A DNA stretch of 64,000 nt from Hordeum vulgare subsp. vulgare (taxonomy: Eukaryota > Streptophyta > Magnoliopsida > Poales > Poaceae), in contig NC_058524.1 of NCBI RefSeq assembly GCF_904849725.1, positions 551,741,763-551,805,762 of the forward strand, given 5' to 3'. The notes beneath the pieces are model-generated. The model was given only the letters and a program-made list of their open reading frames with translations. It did not search any database and had not been told where the DNA came from. A program made the position numbers and the translations under genes. Positions 52,389 to 63,031 of the stretch are shown in pieces. Numbering within the stretch: position 1 is the first letter of the stretch; each line of letters starts with the position of its first letter.

Positions 52389-53494
52389 ATGTTCAGGAGG
52401 AAGTTTCATGGTGGTTCCTCAAGTAAGAAGGGTCCTCGTCTCTCCTTTCGGGAGCCCGAACCTTTTCAATTAAGGGACGCACCGGTTCAACCATGTGAAT
52501 GGCCTTCCGATGAGTTCATGATCGAAGCAGGCTTCAAGGATGAGTTCGATGCACTTGTCCGCAATGCTGGGTTAGAAAAATTCCTCTCAGATAAATGTGA
52601 ACAGTATGCTATGCTCACTGCCTCTTTCGTGCATAGATTTAAATTTTTAGCTGGCCATGAGTCATCCATACTGTTGATCTGTATGATAAATCCTATACCG
52701 TGGGTCTCGAGGATTTCAATAGGATTTGCAAGATTCCCGATGGAGGTAGTGTTATTGATCCTCCTAAGTCTTCGGTCAGATACTTTGTCTCCAGTATAAC
52801 TGTTGGAGAAACCAGAGATATCACGCAAGCCACCATAGGAAATATCCATTTCCCTGCCTTGCACTACTTTGCCCTTTTCATAGGTAGGTGCATTAACGGC
52901 AAGGGTGCACATTGTCACCTATGCGCTTCCGACCTTAGTATCCTTAAGAGAGCAATAACAGGTGATAGGAGCTTAAATATGGGAGCTATTATAGCAAGGA
53001 GGCTGAATAAAAATGCCAATGAGCGGGATTTCTTTGGTGGAGTTTATGCTACACGCTTAGCAAATTTTCTTGGGGTATCCATCCGTCCATAAGACCCTCC
53101 TCTCCGTACAACTTACCTTGATCGTGTCGCTCTAACACGCTACCAGTTCCTTGAGAGAGATCATGGATCCCTCCTTTACCGCTTGATATTTAACCGGCAG
53201 CATGTTTTCCATATTACCCTTCCTGCTCATGCTTTCTTTGACTTTCAGGTTAAACGAAGATACTACATAACCATAGGAGAGGCTGAGGAGTATGAGAGGG
53301 AGGCGACGGCTGCTCGACTTCGTGAGGCAGCTATTCAGGCAGTGGATGCAGCACTCCCGTATAACACCCATTATTCCTTTGGGTTTCGCGAGGATCATAC
53401 ATGGGAGTACACCAAGCTGGGCCAAAAGCCTAAGCTTGGGGGAGTACGTGTTCTCACCGACTTTACATTCATGCTAATGCTTTCACTTTGTTAG
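52389..53494 (+). pseudogene. 3' ORF of Athila B (unknown function)
   Basis: Starts MFRRKFHGGSSSKKGPRLSF at 52389. Next come PSDEFMIEAGFKDEFDALVR, then after a shift near 52670 DFNRICKIPDGGSVIDPPKS, ITQATIGNIHFPALHYFALF, ATRLANFLGVSIRP. A TAA follows at 53090-53092, then ALTRYQFLERDHGSLLYRLI and EREATAARLREAAIQAVDAA. It resembles retrotransposon ORF-1-like proteins of plants whose role is unknown. There is no signal peptide and no clear membrane helix. It is a 3' ORF kept by an element that has lost its replication enzymes. Confidence 0.75.
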
Positions 53495-55351
53495 CCGGTG
53501 TTTACACTTTGCCACTGTATTATCCATGCTAGTTTCTTTTTGTTTTCTTGTTTTTCTTGTTTTGTGTCCTTTTGAGAAAACCCAAAAAGATTTTTCTTTC
53601 TTCTTTTGCTTGTTGGGAGCTTTCCCATGTAAATAGTTTTCTTTTTTCCTTGTGTCAAGGTAGAAGATATTGGTTACAATGCTTAGTGGTTCTTACATGC
53701 TTACTTGTTTAGCTTTCAAAGAGCCATATTATTTTGTCTTCTCCTTTGTGTTTGCCTGCAGTTTCAACTTAGTCCAATGCGCTTATTATCGTTTTCATTG
53801 TTCGATCGTGCAAATGAAAGGCAACAATGATGATATATGATGAAGTGACTGAGACTGAAAAGCTGGTATGAACCCTATCTATTTTGTTTTTGTAAATATG
53901 ACTAGCTTGTCGACCTAGATTTAGCTTTGTTGTGAGAGAACCATGTTTGCAATGACAACTTAGAGATCATAGTTTCTGATGCCATGCTTATTTATCTGAG
54001 AGCTTATAATGGTTTGTCTTGATTGACAACATAGATTTTGAGATGACTATGATGTAGTATGATAGGATGGTATTCTCCTTTGAATGTTTCAAGTGGCTTG
54101 ACTTGCCGCATGTTCATGCATGTAGTTGAAACAAAATCAACATAGCCTCTATGATGTTCGTCTTCATGGTGATTTATATCCTGTTCATGCTTGCATTCAA
54201 TGTTAGTCAAACTCATTGCATCTTGATGACTGTTGTCGCTCTCTAGTTGGTCGCTTCCCAGTCTTTTGCTAGCCTTCACTTCTACTAAGCGGGAATGCTG
54301 CTTGTGCATCCACCTCCGTAAACCCAAAAGTTTTTCCATGAGAGTCCACCATACCTACCTATTTGCGGTATCTACCTGCCGTTCCAAGTAAATTTGCATT
54401 TGCCATTCTCTAAACCTCCAAGAAATAAATCTGTTTTGCATGCCCAAACCACTCATGTGGTGAGAGAGGGCTATTGGTATCTTCCATGCTAGGAGTGTTA
54501 TCCTCGACATGTGTTTATTCATAGTCCTTCACGAGAAAGGGGCCGCTATTTGGGATGCCCAGTTCCATGCTTAAATCGAAAACATAACTGTAAAACAAGA
54601 CTCCCCCTGGATTGATGTTAGTATGGACGGTACCCGAGGATTCGGCTAGCCGTGGAGTGTGATTGATTGGTGGTTGGGGGAGTTAAAACTTTACTTTTCT
54701 GTTTGGGAACCGCCTATAGCATGAGTAGCATGGAAGATATTGAGAACTCTTGGTCATTGCGTTGACAATCAAAGCATGCCACCCAAAATTATTATCTCTG
54801 TTTTTAAAGCTTGAGCTCTGGCACCTCTGCAAATCAATGCTTCCCTCTGCGAAGGGCCTGTCTATTTATTTTCCTGTCGAGTCATCCTCCTCTTATATAA
54901 GCACCAATTAGAGAGCACCTCTGTCATTTTTATGCTTTGCTTTTGATTGATATTGAGTATGACTATGACTGGATCTTTGTTGCTATGAACTACAATGTTT
55001 AGTCAGCCCTTGATCTTTAAAAGTGCTCTGCATTTATGTTTTGCGGTCTCAGAAAGAGCTAGCGAGATACCACCTATTCATATTGCTTCATACTTGTCTT
55101 GATTGAAGTGTTGGTATTTGAAACTCATTATTATTGGCTCGTTAGTTGATTATGCCATTGATATTAGTTTACCGTGAGACCTTTGTGTCATTTGCTCATG
55201 TGGTTAACTTGTGATCTTGCTGAAATTCTGGTTATGAGTTAGAAATAGTTGCAACAACAAGATCAAACAGACTTTGTCAAAGTTTTTCTTTCTCTCTCTG
55301 TTTGTCAATTGAGTTGCTTGAGGACAAGCAAGGTTTTAAGCTTGGGGGAGT
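53495..55351 (+). other. Athila B 3' non-coding region and polypurine tract
   Basis: About 1.85 kb, AT-rich, with no credible ORF. The polypurine tract AAGCTTGGGGGAGT (55338-55351) abuts the 3' LTR. It is preceded by GCTTGAGGACAAGCAAGG, a word pair that recurs before the polypurine tract of the other Athila-lineage elements (compare 35194-35206). Confidence 0.75.
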
Positions 55352-57078
55352 TGATACGTCTCCAACGTATCTACTTTTCCAAACTCTTTTGCCCTTGTTT
55401 TGGACTATAATTTGCATGATTTGAATGGAACTAACCTAGACTGACGCTGTTTTCAGCAGAATTGCCTTGGTGTTATTTTTGTGCAGAAATCAAAGTTCTC
55501 CAAACGTCCTGAAAATTTATGGGGAGCAGTTTTGGAAAATATCAAAAATACCTGTGCCAGAATCCACCTGAGGGGGTGGGCCAGTGGGCCACAAGACCCT
55601 GCTCCGCCACCACCCCCTGGTGGCGGTGGGCAGGCTTGTGTGGCCCACAGGCCTCTGCCGCCCCCAACTCCAGCTCTATAAGTTATCTTTCGTCCCAGAA
55701 AAAATAAACAGAGAAGTTTTCGTCGCGTTTTCGATACGGAGGCGCTGCCACCACCTATTCTTCATCTGGAGGGCAGATCTGGAGTCCGTCTTGGACTCCG
55801 GAGAGGGGAAATCGTCGCCATCGTCATCATCAACCTTCTTCCCTCTCCAATTCCATGAAGCTCTTCGTCGTTCGTGAGTAATCTATTCGTAGGCTCGCTG
55901 GACGGTGATGAGTAGGATGAGATCTATCATGTAATCGAGTTAGTTTTGATGGGGATTGATCCCCAGTATCCACTATGTTATGAGATTTGACGTTGCTACT
56001 ACTTTTCCATGCTTAATGTTTGTCACTAGGGCCCGAGTGCCATGATTTCAGATTTGAAATTATTATGTTGTCACCAATATATGTGTGTTTTAGATCCGAT
56101 CTTGCAAGTTGTAGTTAGGTACTATGTGTTATGATCCGACAACCCCAGAGTGACAATAACCGGAACCACTCTCGGTGATGACCATAGTTTGAGGAGTGCA
56201 TGTGTTCACCAAGTGCTAATGCGTTGGTCCGGTTCTTTATTAAAAGGAGAACCTTAATATCCCGTAGTTTCCTTTTGGACCCCGCTGCCACGGGAGGGAT
56301 GGACAATAGATGTCATGCAAGTTCTTTTCCCTAAGCACGTATGACGACACACGGAATGCATGCCTACATCACATTGACGAACGGGAGCTAGCCACTTATC
56401 TCTCCGTGTTATAGCTGTTGCATGATGAATATCATCCAAACAAATCACCGACCCAATGCCTACGAGTTTGTCCTACTGTTGCTACTGCCATTACTTGTCT
56501 TGCTCTGCTGCTACTACTGTGGCTGGTGTCGTTACTTGTCTTGCTCTGCTGCTACTACTATTGCTACTGCCGTTACTTGTCTTGCTTCGTTGCTACTACT
56601 GTTACTTATTTTGCTCTGCTGCTACTGTTGCTACTACTGTTGCTTGCTACTATTGCTACTTGCTACTGCTGTCACTACTGCTGTTCCTTGCCACTGCTAT
56701 TGCTCGTTACACTGCCGATACCCGCTACTTCGCTGTTACTACTTCGTTGTTACTATTGTGATTGCAGATACTAATCTTTCAGGTGTGGTTGAATCTGACA
56801 AATTCAGCTGCTAATACTTGAGAGTATACCCTCACCTCCTGACTGGCGTACCTACAAATTGGGTCGAATACTCTACCCTCGAAAACTGCTGCGAACCCAA
56901 GCGTTGGTGGCCCATCAACAACATTCTTCCAGTTTCATTGTCGGGGAGTGCTAACAGCATTCTTCTGGTGCCGTTGCACGAGAAGGTTAGTTGTTATAAG
57001 CATTCGTCTAGCTAACACTACAGATTGCAGGATCAACCCTTTTCTGGAGCTATTGCCAGGGAAGCACAGCTGATGTCA
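55352..57078 (+). repeat. 3' LTR of Athila B
   Basis: TGATACGTCTCCAACG ... CTGATGTCA, 1727 bp. It is very similar to the 5' LTR except in the minisatellite (56470-56760) and scattered substitutions. Module and TATA box are kept at about 55573-55685. Confidence 0.93.
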
Positions 57079-57083
57079 GCCCC

Positions 57084-57335
57084 CTACCTTGGCCCTCACG
57101 TTCCCCGATCTTTTTTTGTTCTGGAAAAAAATATTTCGGGGATTTTATTCCGTTTGGACTCCGTTCCAAATCAGATCTGAAAAGAGTCAAAAACACAGAA
57201 AAACAAGAACTGGCACTTGGCACTGAATTAATAAGTTAGTCCCAAAAAAGATATAAAAGGTATATAAAACATCCAAAGTTAACAAGATAACAACGTGAAA
57301 CCATCAAAAATTATAGATACGTTTGAGACGTATCA
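57084..57335 (-). repeat. Middle LTR of tandem array, right part
   Basis: It continues the LTR broken at 46994 and ends GAGACGTATCA. With the left part it totals 1603 bp, equal to the right LTR. Confidence 0.92.
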
Positions 57336-59990
57336 AGCATCCCCAAGCTTAACTCATGCTCGTCCTCGAGTAGGGAAGTGATAAAGAATGAATTTTTGAT
57401 GCTTTCATGCTACCTAGCATAGATGTCCTTTGTAACTCCTCTTATGTGACGTGAATGTTCAGATCCATTAGATTCAAAACAATAGTTTGCTATTGATGTG
57501 GAGACAATAATACTTCAAGCAAACTATCAAGGTAATCATGAACTTTCAAAATAACAAGGCCAAAAGAAAGTTATCCATACAAAATCATATAGTCTGGCTA
57601 TGTTGTATCATCCTTGCACAACGAATTTAAGTCAGGCACAACCCCGGTATTGGCCAAGTAATTGTTTTCACACCTTTACTTTCTCAAAACTTTTCAACCC
57701 TCACGCAATACATGAGCGTGAGCCATGGTTTTAGCACTATAAGTGGTGTGGAGTGTGGTGGAGGTTGCAAGACAAACAAGGAGAAGATGGTCACATTGAC
57801 TAGGCATATCAATGAGCTATGGAGATGCTCATCAATAGATATCAACGCGAATGAGTAGGGATTGCCATACAATTGATGCACTAGAGCTAAGAGTATGTGA
57901 AAGCTCTTAAAGAAAACTAGTGGGTGTGCATCCAACTTGCTTGCTCACGAAGACCTAAGGAAATTTTGAGGAAGCCTATCATTGGAATATACAAGCCAAG
58001 TTATATAATGAAAAATTCCCACTAGCTATATGGTGGTGACAAAACGAGAGACTCTCAATCATGAAGATCATGGTGCTTAATATGCACAAGTGTGGAAAGG
58101 TGGTAGCATTATCCCTTCTCTCCTTTTCTGTTTTTTTTGGTGGGCTCTTTGGCCTCTTTTTTTTATTGGTGGGCATCTTTGGCCTCTTTTATTTCCTCAC
58201 ATGGGACAATGATCCATCAATGATGATCATCACACTTACAACTCAAAACTTAGAGCAATGATGACTCTATATGGAATGCCTTCGGTAGTGTACCATGATA
58301 ATGATCTAGCATGGCATAGACATCTATGGGAACATCATGCTAGCTATCTTATGATCATGCAATGGCAATGTAGAAGTGGTGGCACATGTCATGGTGGTAG
58401 TTGCATGGCAATATATCTCGGAATGGCTTTGAAAAATCCATAGTAGGCAGGTATGGTGGCTGTTTTGAGGGAGGCTAATGGTGGGTTTTGTGCACGGGCG
58501 AAAGTTGCACGGCACTAAAGAAGATAGTGATGGTGGAAGGTGAAAGTGCATCTAAACCATGGACTCATCATTAGTCATGAAGAACTTATATACTTGTTGC
58601 AAAAGTTTTAGTAGTAATCGAAACAAAGCATTCAACGCATACTCCTAGGGGAAGGGTTGGTAGGTATAAACCATCGCGCGATCCCGACCGCCACACAAAG
58701 GATGACAATCATTATACTAATCATGCTCAGACTTCATCACATAGCAGTTCACCATACGTGCATGCTACGGGAATCACTAACTTCAACACGAGTATTTATA
58801 GATCCACAACACCTTACTAATATAACCTCAATATTACCACAACCACAACTCAAAACTAATTGAGATGAATCAAACTTCTCTAACTATTCAATGCACATGA
58901 AGGTGGAAGTTTTCATATCCCTTTGGATAACTACCCCTTTTGGGACTACTATCATAGCATAGATCAACTACCAAGCCACGCGCCTCCGTGCTCTAAAAGA
59001 TATAAGTGAAGCACATAGAGCAAAATCAACTAGCTCAAAAGATATAAGTGAAGCACATGTGAGCTGAATTGTCTAACCAAAGGATATAAGTGAAGCTCGA
59101 AAAAATCACGGTGAGTGTATGTCTCTCTCTCTAGGTGTGCAGCAAGGAAGATTGTGACAAAAAAAAGACTCCTATGATACAAGACGCTCCAAGCAAAACA
59201 CATAACATGTGGTGAATAAATATATAGCCCCAAGTAACGTCACCGATGGATTGAAGACGAAAGAGGGGATGCCTTCCCGGGGCATCCCCAAGCTTAGGCT
59301 TTTACGGCATCCTTGAATCAACTTGGGGTGCCTTGGGCATCCCCAAGCTTGAGCTCTTGCCACTCTTTATCTCTTCGTCCATAAAACTTCACCCAAAACT
59401 TGAAAACTTCACAACACGAAACTTAAACAGAAACTCGTGATAACATTAGTATAAGAAAGCAAACCACCACTTCCTTAGGTACTGTAGAAAACTTAAATTC
59501 TACTTATGTTGATGTTGGGTTACTGTATTTTCAATCTTCCATGGCTAATACCCCCCGATACTATCCATAGTTTCATCAAAATAAGCAACCAACTCAACAA
59601 AAACAGAATCTATTAACAGCAGACTAGTCTGTAGCAATCTGTATACTTCGTGTACTTCAAAAATTCTGAAAAAAATGACGACATTCTGAAGAATTTGCGT
59701 AGCAATCACCAGAAAAAAGAATCAACTCAAAAGCTCTTACACAAAAAAATGAAAATTCTTCTCATGAGCAGAAAGTTTCTGTCTTTTCCAGCATGACCAA
59801 ACGATCATCCCAAAGACTAATCATAATGGTTTTGCTTGGCACAAATGCAAAAAGAAACACAAAAACACAATCATAACAGAATTATGAAAGTGTGGAAAAC
59901 ACAAAATAGAAAGAAAAAGGATAGATTCGTTGGTTTGCCTCCCAACAAGCGCTATTGTTTAACGCCCTTAGCTAGGCAAAAGGTGATGGA
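57336..59990 (-). other. Polypurine tract and 3' non-coding region of minus Fatima-like element
   Basis: AGCATCCCCAAGCTTAA at 57336-57352 is the polypurine tract on minus. The rest has no credible gene. Two further CATCCCCAAGCTT words occur at about 59282-59295 and 59338-59350. The block at 59510-59990 matches the plus element's 3' region. Confidence 0.75.
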
Positions 59991-59991
59991 A

Positions 59992-60675
59992 TCACGTATA
60001 GTCATCTTTGGTGCTCAAACCATAAGTAGTGTGATCATTTATCATCTTAAGATCTTCATCTTTATTGGATGACTCACCACTAGCTTTAGGAACAAAAACA
60101 GACTTGACGGTCTTTTTGAGAGTGAGATTTGGAGTATTTTGCACAGCGGGAAAAGCGGAACCCAAGTTGGTTATGGCATCTTCTAGTTTGCCAATTCTAG
60201 AGGAATCGTTAACTATAGGTTCCTTCTCCCTTAAATTTTTCAAAACCATTCCCACTTTAGATCCGTACTAAGTAATTTGATTGTGGATCTTTCTATCCAA
60301 ACCCTCAATAAGTTCAATTGTGGCAATTTTGTTTTCAATAGCGTCAAGCCTTTGCATCACGTGTTCCAAGGTCAAGGTAGTTCCATTAACCATGAGTGGG
60401 GGTGAGCCTACCAAATTCATGATAGCTCCATAGGAGTCAACAGTATGGCTCCCCAAAAAATTCCCGCCTACGATGGTATAAACAATATACCTATTCCAAG
60501 GAGATATTCCAACATAAAAACTGCGAAGAAGAACGGTAGTGGATTGCCTACGAGTAGATCTACTTTGAGCATTGCAAATCCTGTACCAAGCGTCCTTTAA
60601 ATTTTCTTCCTCAGTCTGCTTGAAATTGAGAACTTCTTTCTCAGGGGCATCGTTTGGAGTGGTGGGTCTAGCCAT
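59992..60675 (-). pseudogene. Truncated gag-like ORF of minus Fatima-like element
   Basis: One frame with ATG at 60673-60675 (MARPTTPNDAPEKEVLNFKQ). Next come ENLKDAWYRICNAQSRSTRR and TLEHVMQRLDAIENKIATIE, then TAG (60268-60270), then VLKNLREKEPIVNDSSRIGK, DAITNLGSAF and a tail ending STKDDYT at 59992. It joins the N-terminal part of an Athila-type gag to a short tail, without the capsid core, zinc knuckle, protease or pol. This fits a large internal deletion derivative. Confidence 0.65.
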
Positions 60676-60927
60676 TGATGGACTATCCCACACACAAACG
60701 AGCATGAAGTAAGCGAGTGAAACAGGCAAAAGAGAACGGCAAAAAGGCAAAAGAAAACGGCAAGGGAGAAAGGCAAAAGGGCAAATGAAAACGGCAAGGG
60801 AGAAAGGCAAATGAAAATGGAAAATGTGAAGTGGGGGAGAGGAAAACAAGAGGCAACTAGCAAAAAAGGTAAATGCAAGATATGAGTTTGTGACACCTAC
60901 TTGGATAGATCTTGACTTGATCTCACC

Positions 60928-60945
60928 TCCCCGGCAACGGCGCCA
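60928..60945 (-). other. Primer-binding site of minus Fatima-like element
   Basis: On minus TGGCGCCGTTGCCGGGGA, 10 nt from the LTR at 60956. A second PBS-like word lies 49 bp further inside the LTR (60977-60994). Confidence 0.85.
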
Positions 60946-60955
60946 GAAATCCTTC

Positions 60956-62558
60956 TGCTACTGCGACAACACACCTTCCCTGGCAACGGCGCCAGGAATC
61001 CTGCTGCTACAGCTACTCCTATAGGGACTTCCTTGGCAAATATGCAAAGGATTTCCCCGCGGCCTTGGAGCCTTGCGTTGGTGTTCCCTTGAAGAGGAAA
61101 GGGTGATGTAGCACAGCGGTAATAAGTATTTCCCTCAGTTTGAGAACCAAGGCATCAATCCAGTAGGAGGAGCGTTCAAGTCACAAGTACCTGCACAAAC
61201 ACAAAGAGCTTGCACCAATGCTATGAAGGGGTTGTCAATCCCTTATAGATTGTTTGCAAAGTGAGAACTGAAAGCAAATAGTAAACAAAGCAAAGTAAAA
61301 GTGAAAGTGGAAACGATAGTTGTGAATAGACCCGGGGGCCGTAGTGTTCACTAGTGGCTTCTCTCATGAAAGCAAGTAGATGGTGGGTGAACGAATTACT
61401 GTCGAGCAATTGATAGAACCGCGCAAAGTCGTGACGTTATCTATGGCAATGATTATATCTATAGGCATCACGTCCAAAACAAGTAGACCGATACTTTCTG
61501 CATCTACTACTATTACTCCACACGTCGACCGCTATCCAGCATGCATCTAGTGTATTAAGTTCAAAAGAACAGAGTAACGCCTTAAGCAAGATGACATGAT
61601 GTAGATGAACAATCTCAAATCTATGATGAAAGCCCATCTTGTTACCCTTGATGGCAACAACACGATGCGTGCCTTGCTACCCCTTTTGTCACTGGGAAAG
61701 GTCACCACATGGTATGAACCCAAAACCAAGCACTTCTCCCATTGGAAGAATCATAGATCTAGTTGGCCAAACAAAACCCAAGACTCACAGAGACTTACAA
61801 GGATATCAAATCATGCATATAAGAAATTAGCAAAGACTCAAATATAATTCATAGATAATCTGATCACAAATCCACAATTCATCGGATCTCGACAAACACA
61901 CCGCCAAAGAGGATTACATCGGATAGATCTCCATGAAGATCATGGAGAACTTTGTATTGAAGATCCAAGAGAGACAAGAAGACATCTAGCTACTAACTAC
62001 AGACCCGTAGGTCTGAAGTGGACTACTCACGATTCATTGGAGAGGCGATGATGTTGATGTAGAAGCCCTCCAACTCCAAAGTCCCCTCCGGCAGAGCACC
62101 GGGAAGGGTCTCCAGATGAGATCTCACGGAAACGGAAGCTTGCGGCGACGGAAAAGTGTTTTCGTGGATGCCCTCATTTTTTCTGTGATTTTTGGGAATT
62201 TATAGCCCAAATAGCTAGGGCAGGGGAGCACCAGAGAGGCCACAAGCCTGGTTGCCACGGCCCCCCTGGCCGCGGCAACAGGGCTTGTGGGCTCCCTGTG
62301 GCCCCCCTGCCTTGGCCCTCACGTCCCCCGATCTTCTTCTGTTCTGGAAAAAATTATTTCGGGGATTTTATTCCGTTTGGACTCCGTTCCAAAATCAGAT
62401 CTGAAGAGTCAAAAACACAAAAAAAACAGGAACTGACACTTGGCACTGATTTAATAAGTTAGTCCCAAAAAATATATAAAAGGTATATAAAACATCCAAA
62501 GTTGACAAGATAACAGCGTGAAACCATCAAAAATTATAGATACGTTTGAGACGTATCA
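60956..62558 (-). repeat. 5' LTR of minus Fatima-like element
   Basis: TGCTACTGCG ... GAGACGTATCA on plus, 1603 bp. The GC-rich module at about 62238-62312 (CCACAAGCC, GGCCCCCCTGGCCGCGG, AGGGCTTGTGGGC) lies upstream on minus of the TATA box GGGCTATAAATTCC (about 62195-62208). Confidence 0.93.
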
Positions 62559-63031
62559 ATCGACGGTAGCATTATGAGGTGATCTCTCACTAAAATTTCA
62601 AGACGAAATTGTGTTCTCCCTGACTGTGCACCGTTGCTACAGTTCGTCGTTTCGAGACACCACGTGATGATCGGGTGTGATAGACTCAACGTTCACATAC
62701 AACGGCTGCAAAACAGTTGCACACGCGGAACACTCGGGTTAAGCTTGACAAGCCTAGCATGTGCAGACATGGCCTCAGAACACATGAGACCGAAAGGTCG
62801 ATCATGAATGACATAGTTGATATGATTAGCATAGGGATGCTTACCACTGAAACTATCCTCAACTCATGTTATGATCGGACTTGAGCTAGTGGAATTGGCT
62901 CATGAATCACTCAAATGACTAGAGAGACGTACTTTTTGAGTGGGAGTTTAGCAAGTAATTTGATTAAGTTGAACTCTAATTATCTTGAACATAGTATAAG
63001 TCCACTTTGAATATATTTGTGTTGTAGATCA
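62559..63031 (+). other. Leader region of right-edge copia element
   Basis: Words such as 'gagaccgaaaggtcgatcat' and 'ttttgagtgggagttta' are familiar from the leader between PBS and gag of Angela-related Triticeae copias. The LTR and PBS are not in the window. The first five bases, ATCGA, would be the TSD of the Fatima-like insertion. Confidence 0.65.

Larger units (their letters stand above)
46995..57078 (+). mobile_element. Athila-lineage gypsy element B, gag-protease-ORF3 only, 10.1 kb
   Basis: 5' LTR 46995-48689 (1695 bp), PBS 48699-48716, gag, protease, internal promoter-like module, 3' ORF, 1.8-kb non-coding region, polypurine tract, 3' LTR 55352-57078 (1727 bp), TSD GCCCC (46990-46994 and 57079-57083). 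There is no RT, RNase H or integrase and no gap where they could be, because protease is followed directly by the module and 3' ORF. It is a non-autonomous element needing enzymes in trans. Confidence 0.92.
45383..62558 (-). mobile_element. Minus-strand Fatima-like tandem array: LTR-internal-LTR-leader
   Basis: Minus-strand order: LTR 60956-62558, PBS, truncated gag-like ORF, 3' non-coding region, polypurine tract, second LTR (45644-46994 plus 57084-57335, also 1603 bp), then a second PBS and leader to 45383. An LTR bordered on one side by a polypurine tract and on the other by a PBS belongs to a tandem array. No TSD partner for ATCGA (62559-62563) is found at the left. The middle LTR hosts Athila B. 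No RT or integrase is present. Confidence 0.8.

Noticed and set aside
58061..58261. Plus-strand ORF with a hydrophobic stretch at 58061
   Set aside because: It lies in the 3' non-coding part of a minus-strand element, its hydrophobicity comes from T-rich repeats, and it has no homologue elsewhere in the window.
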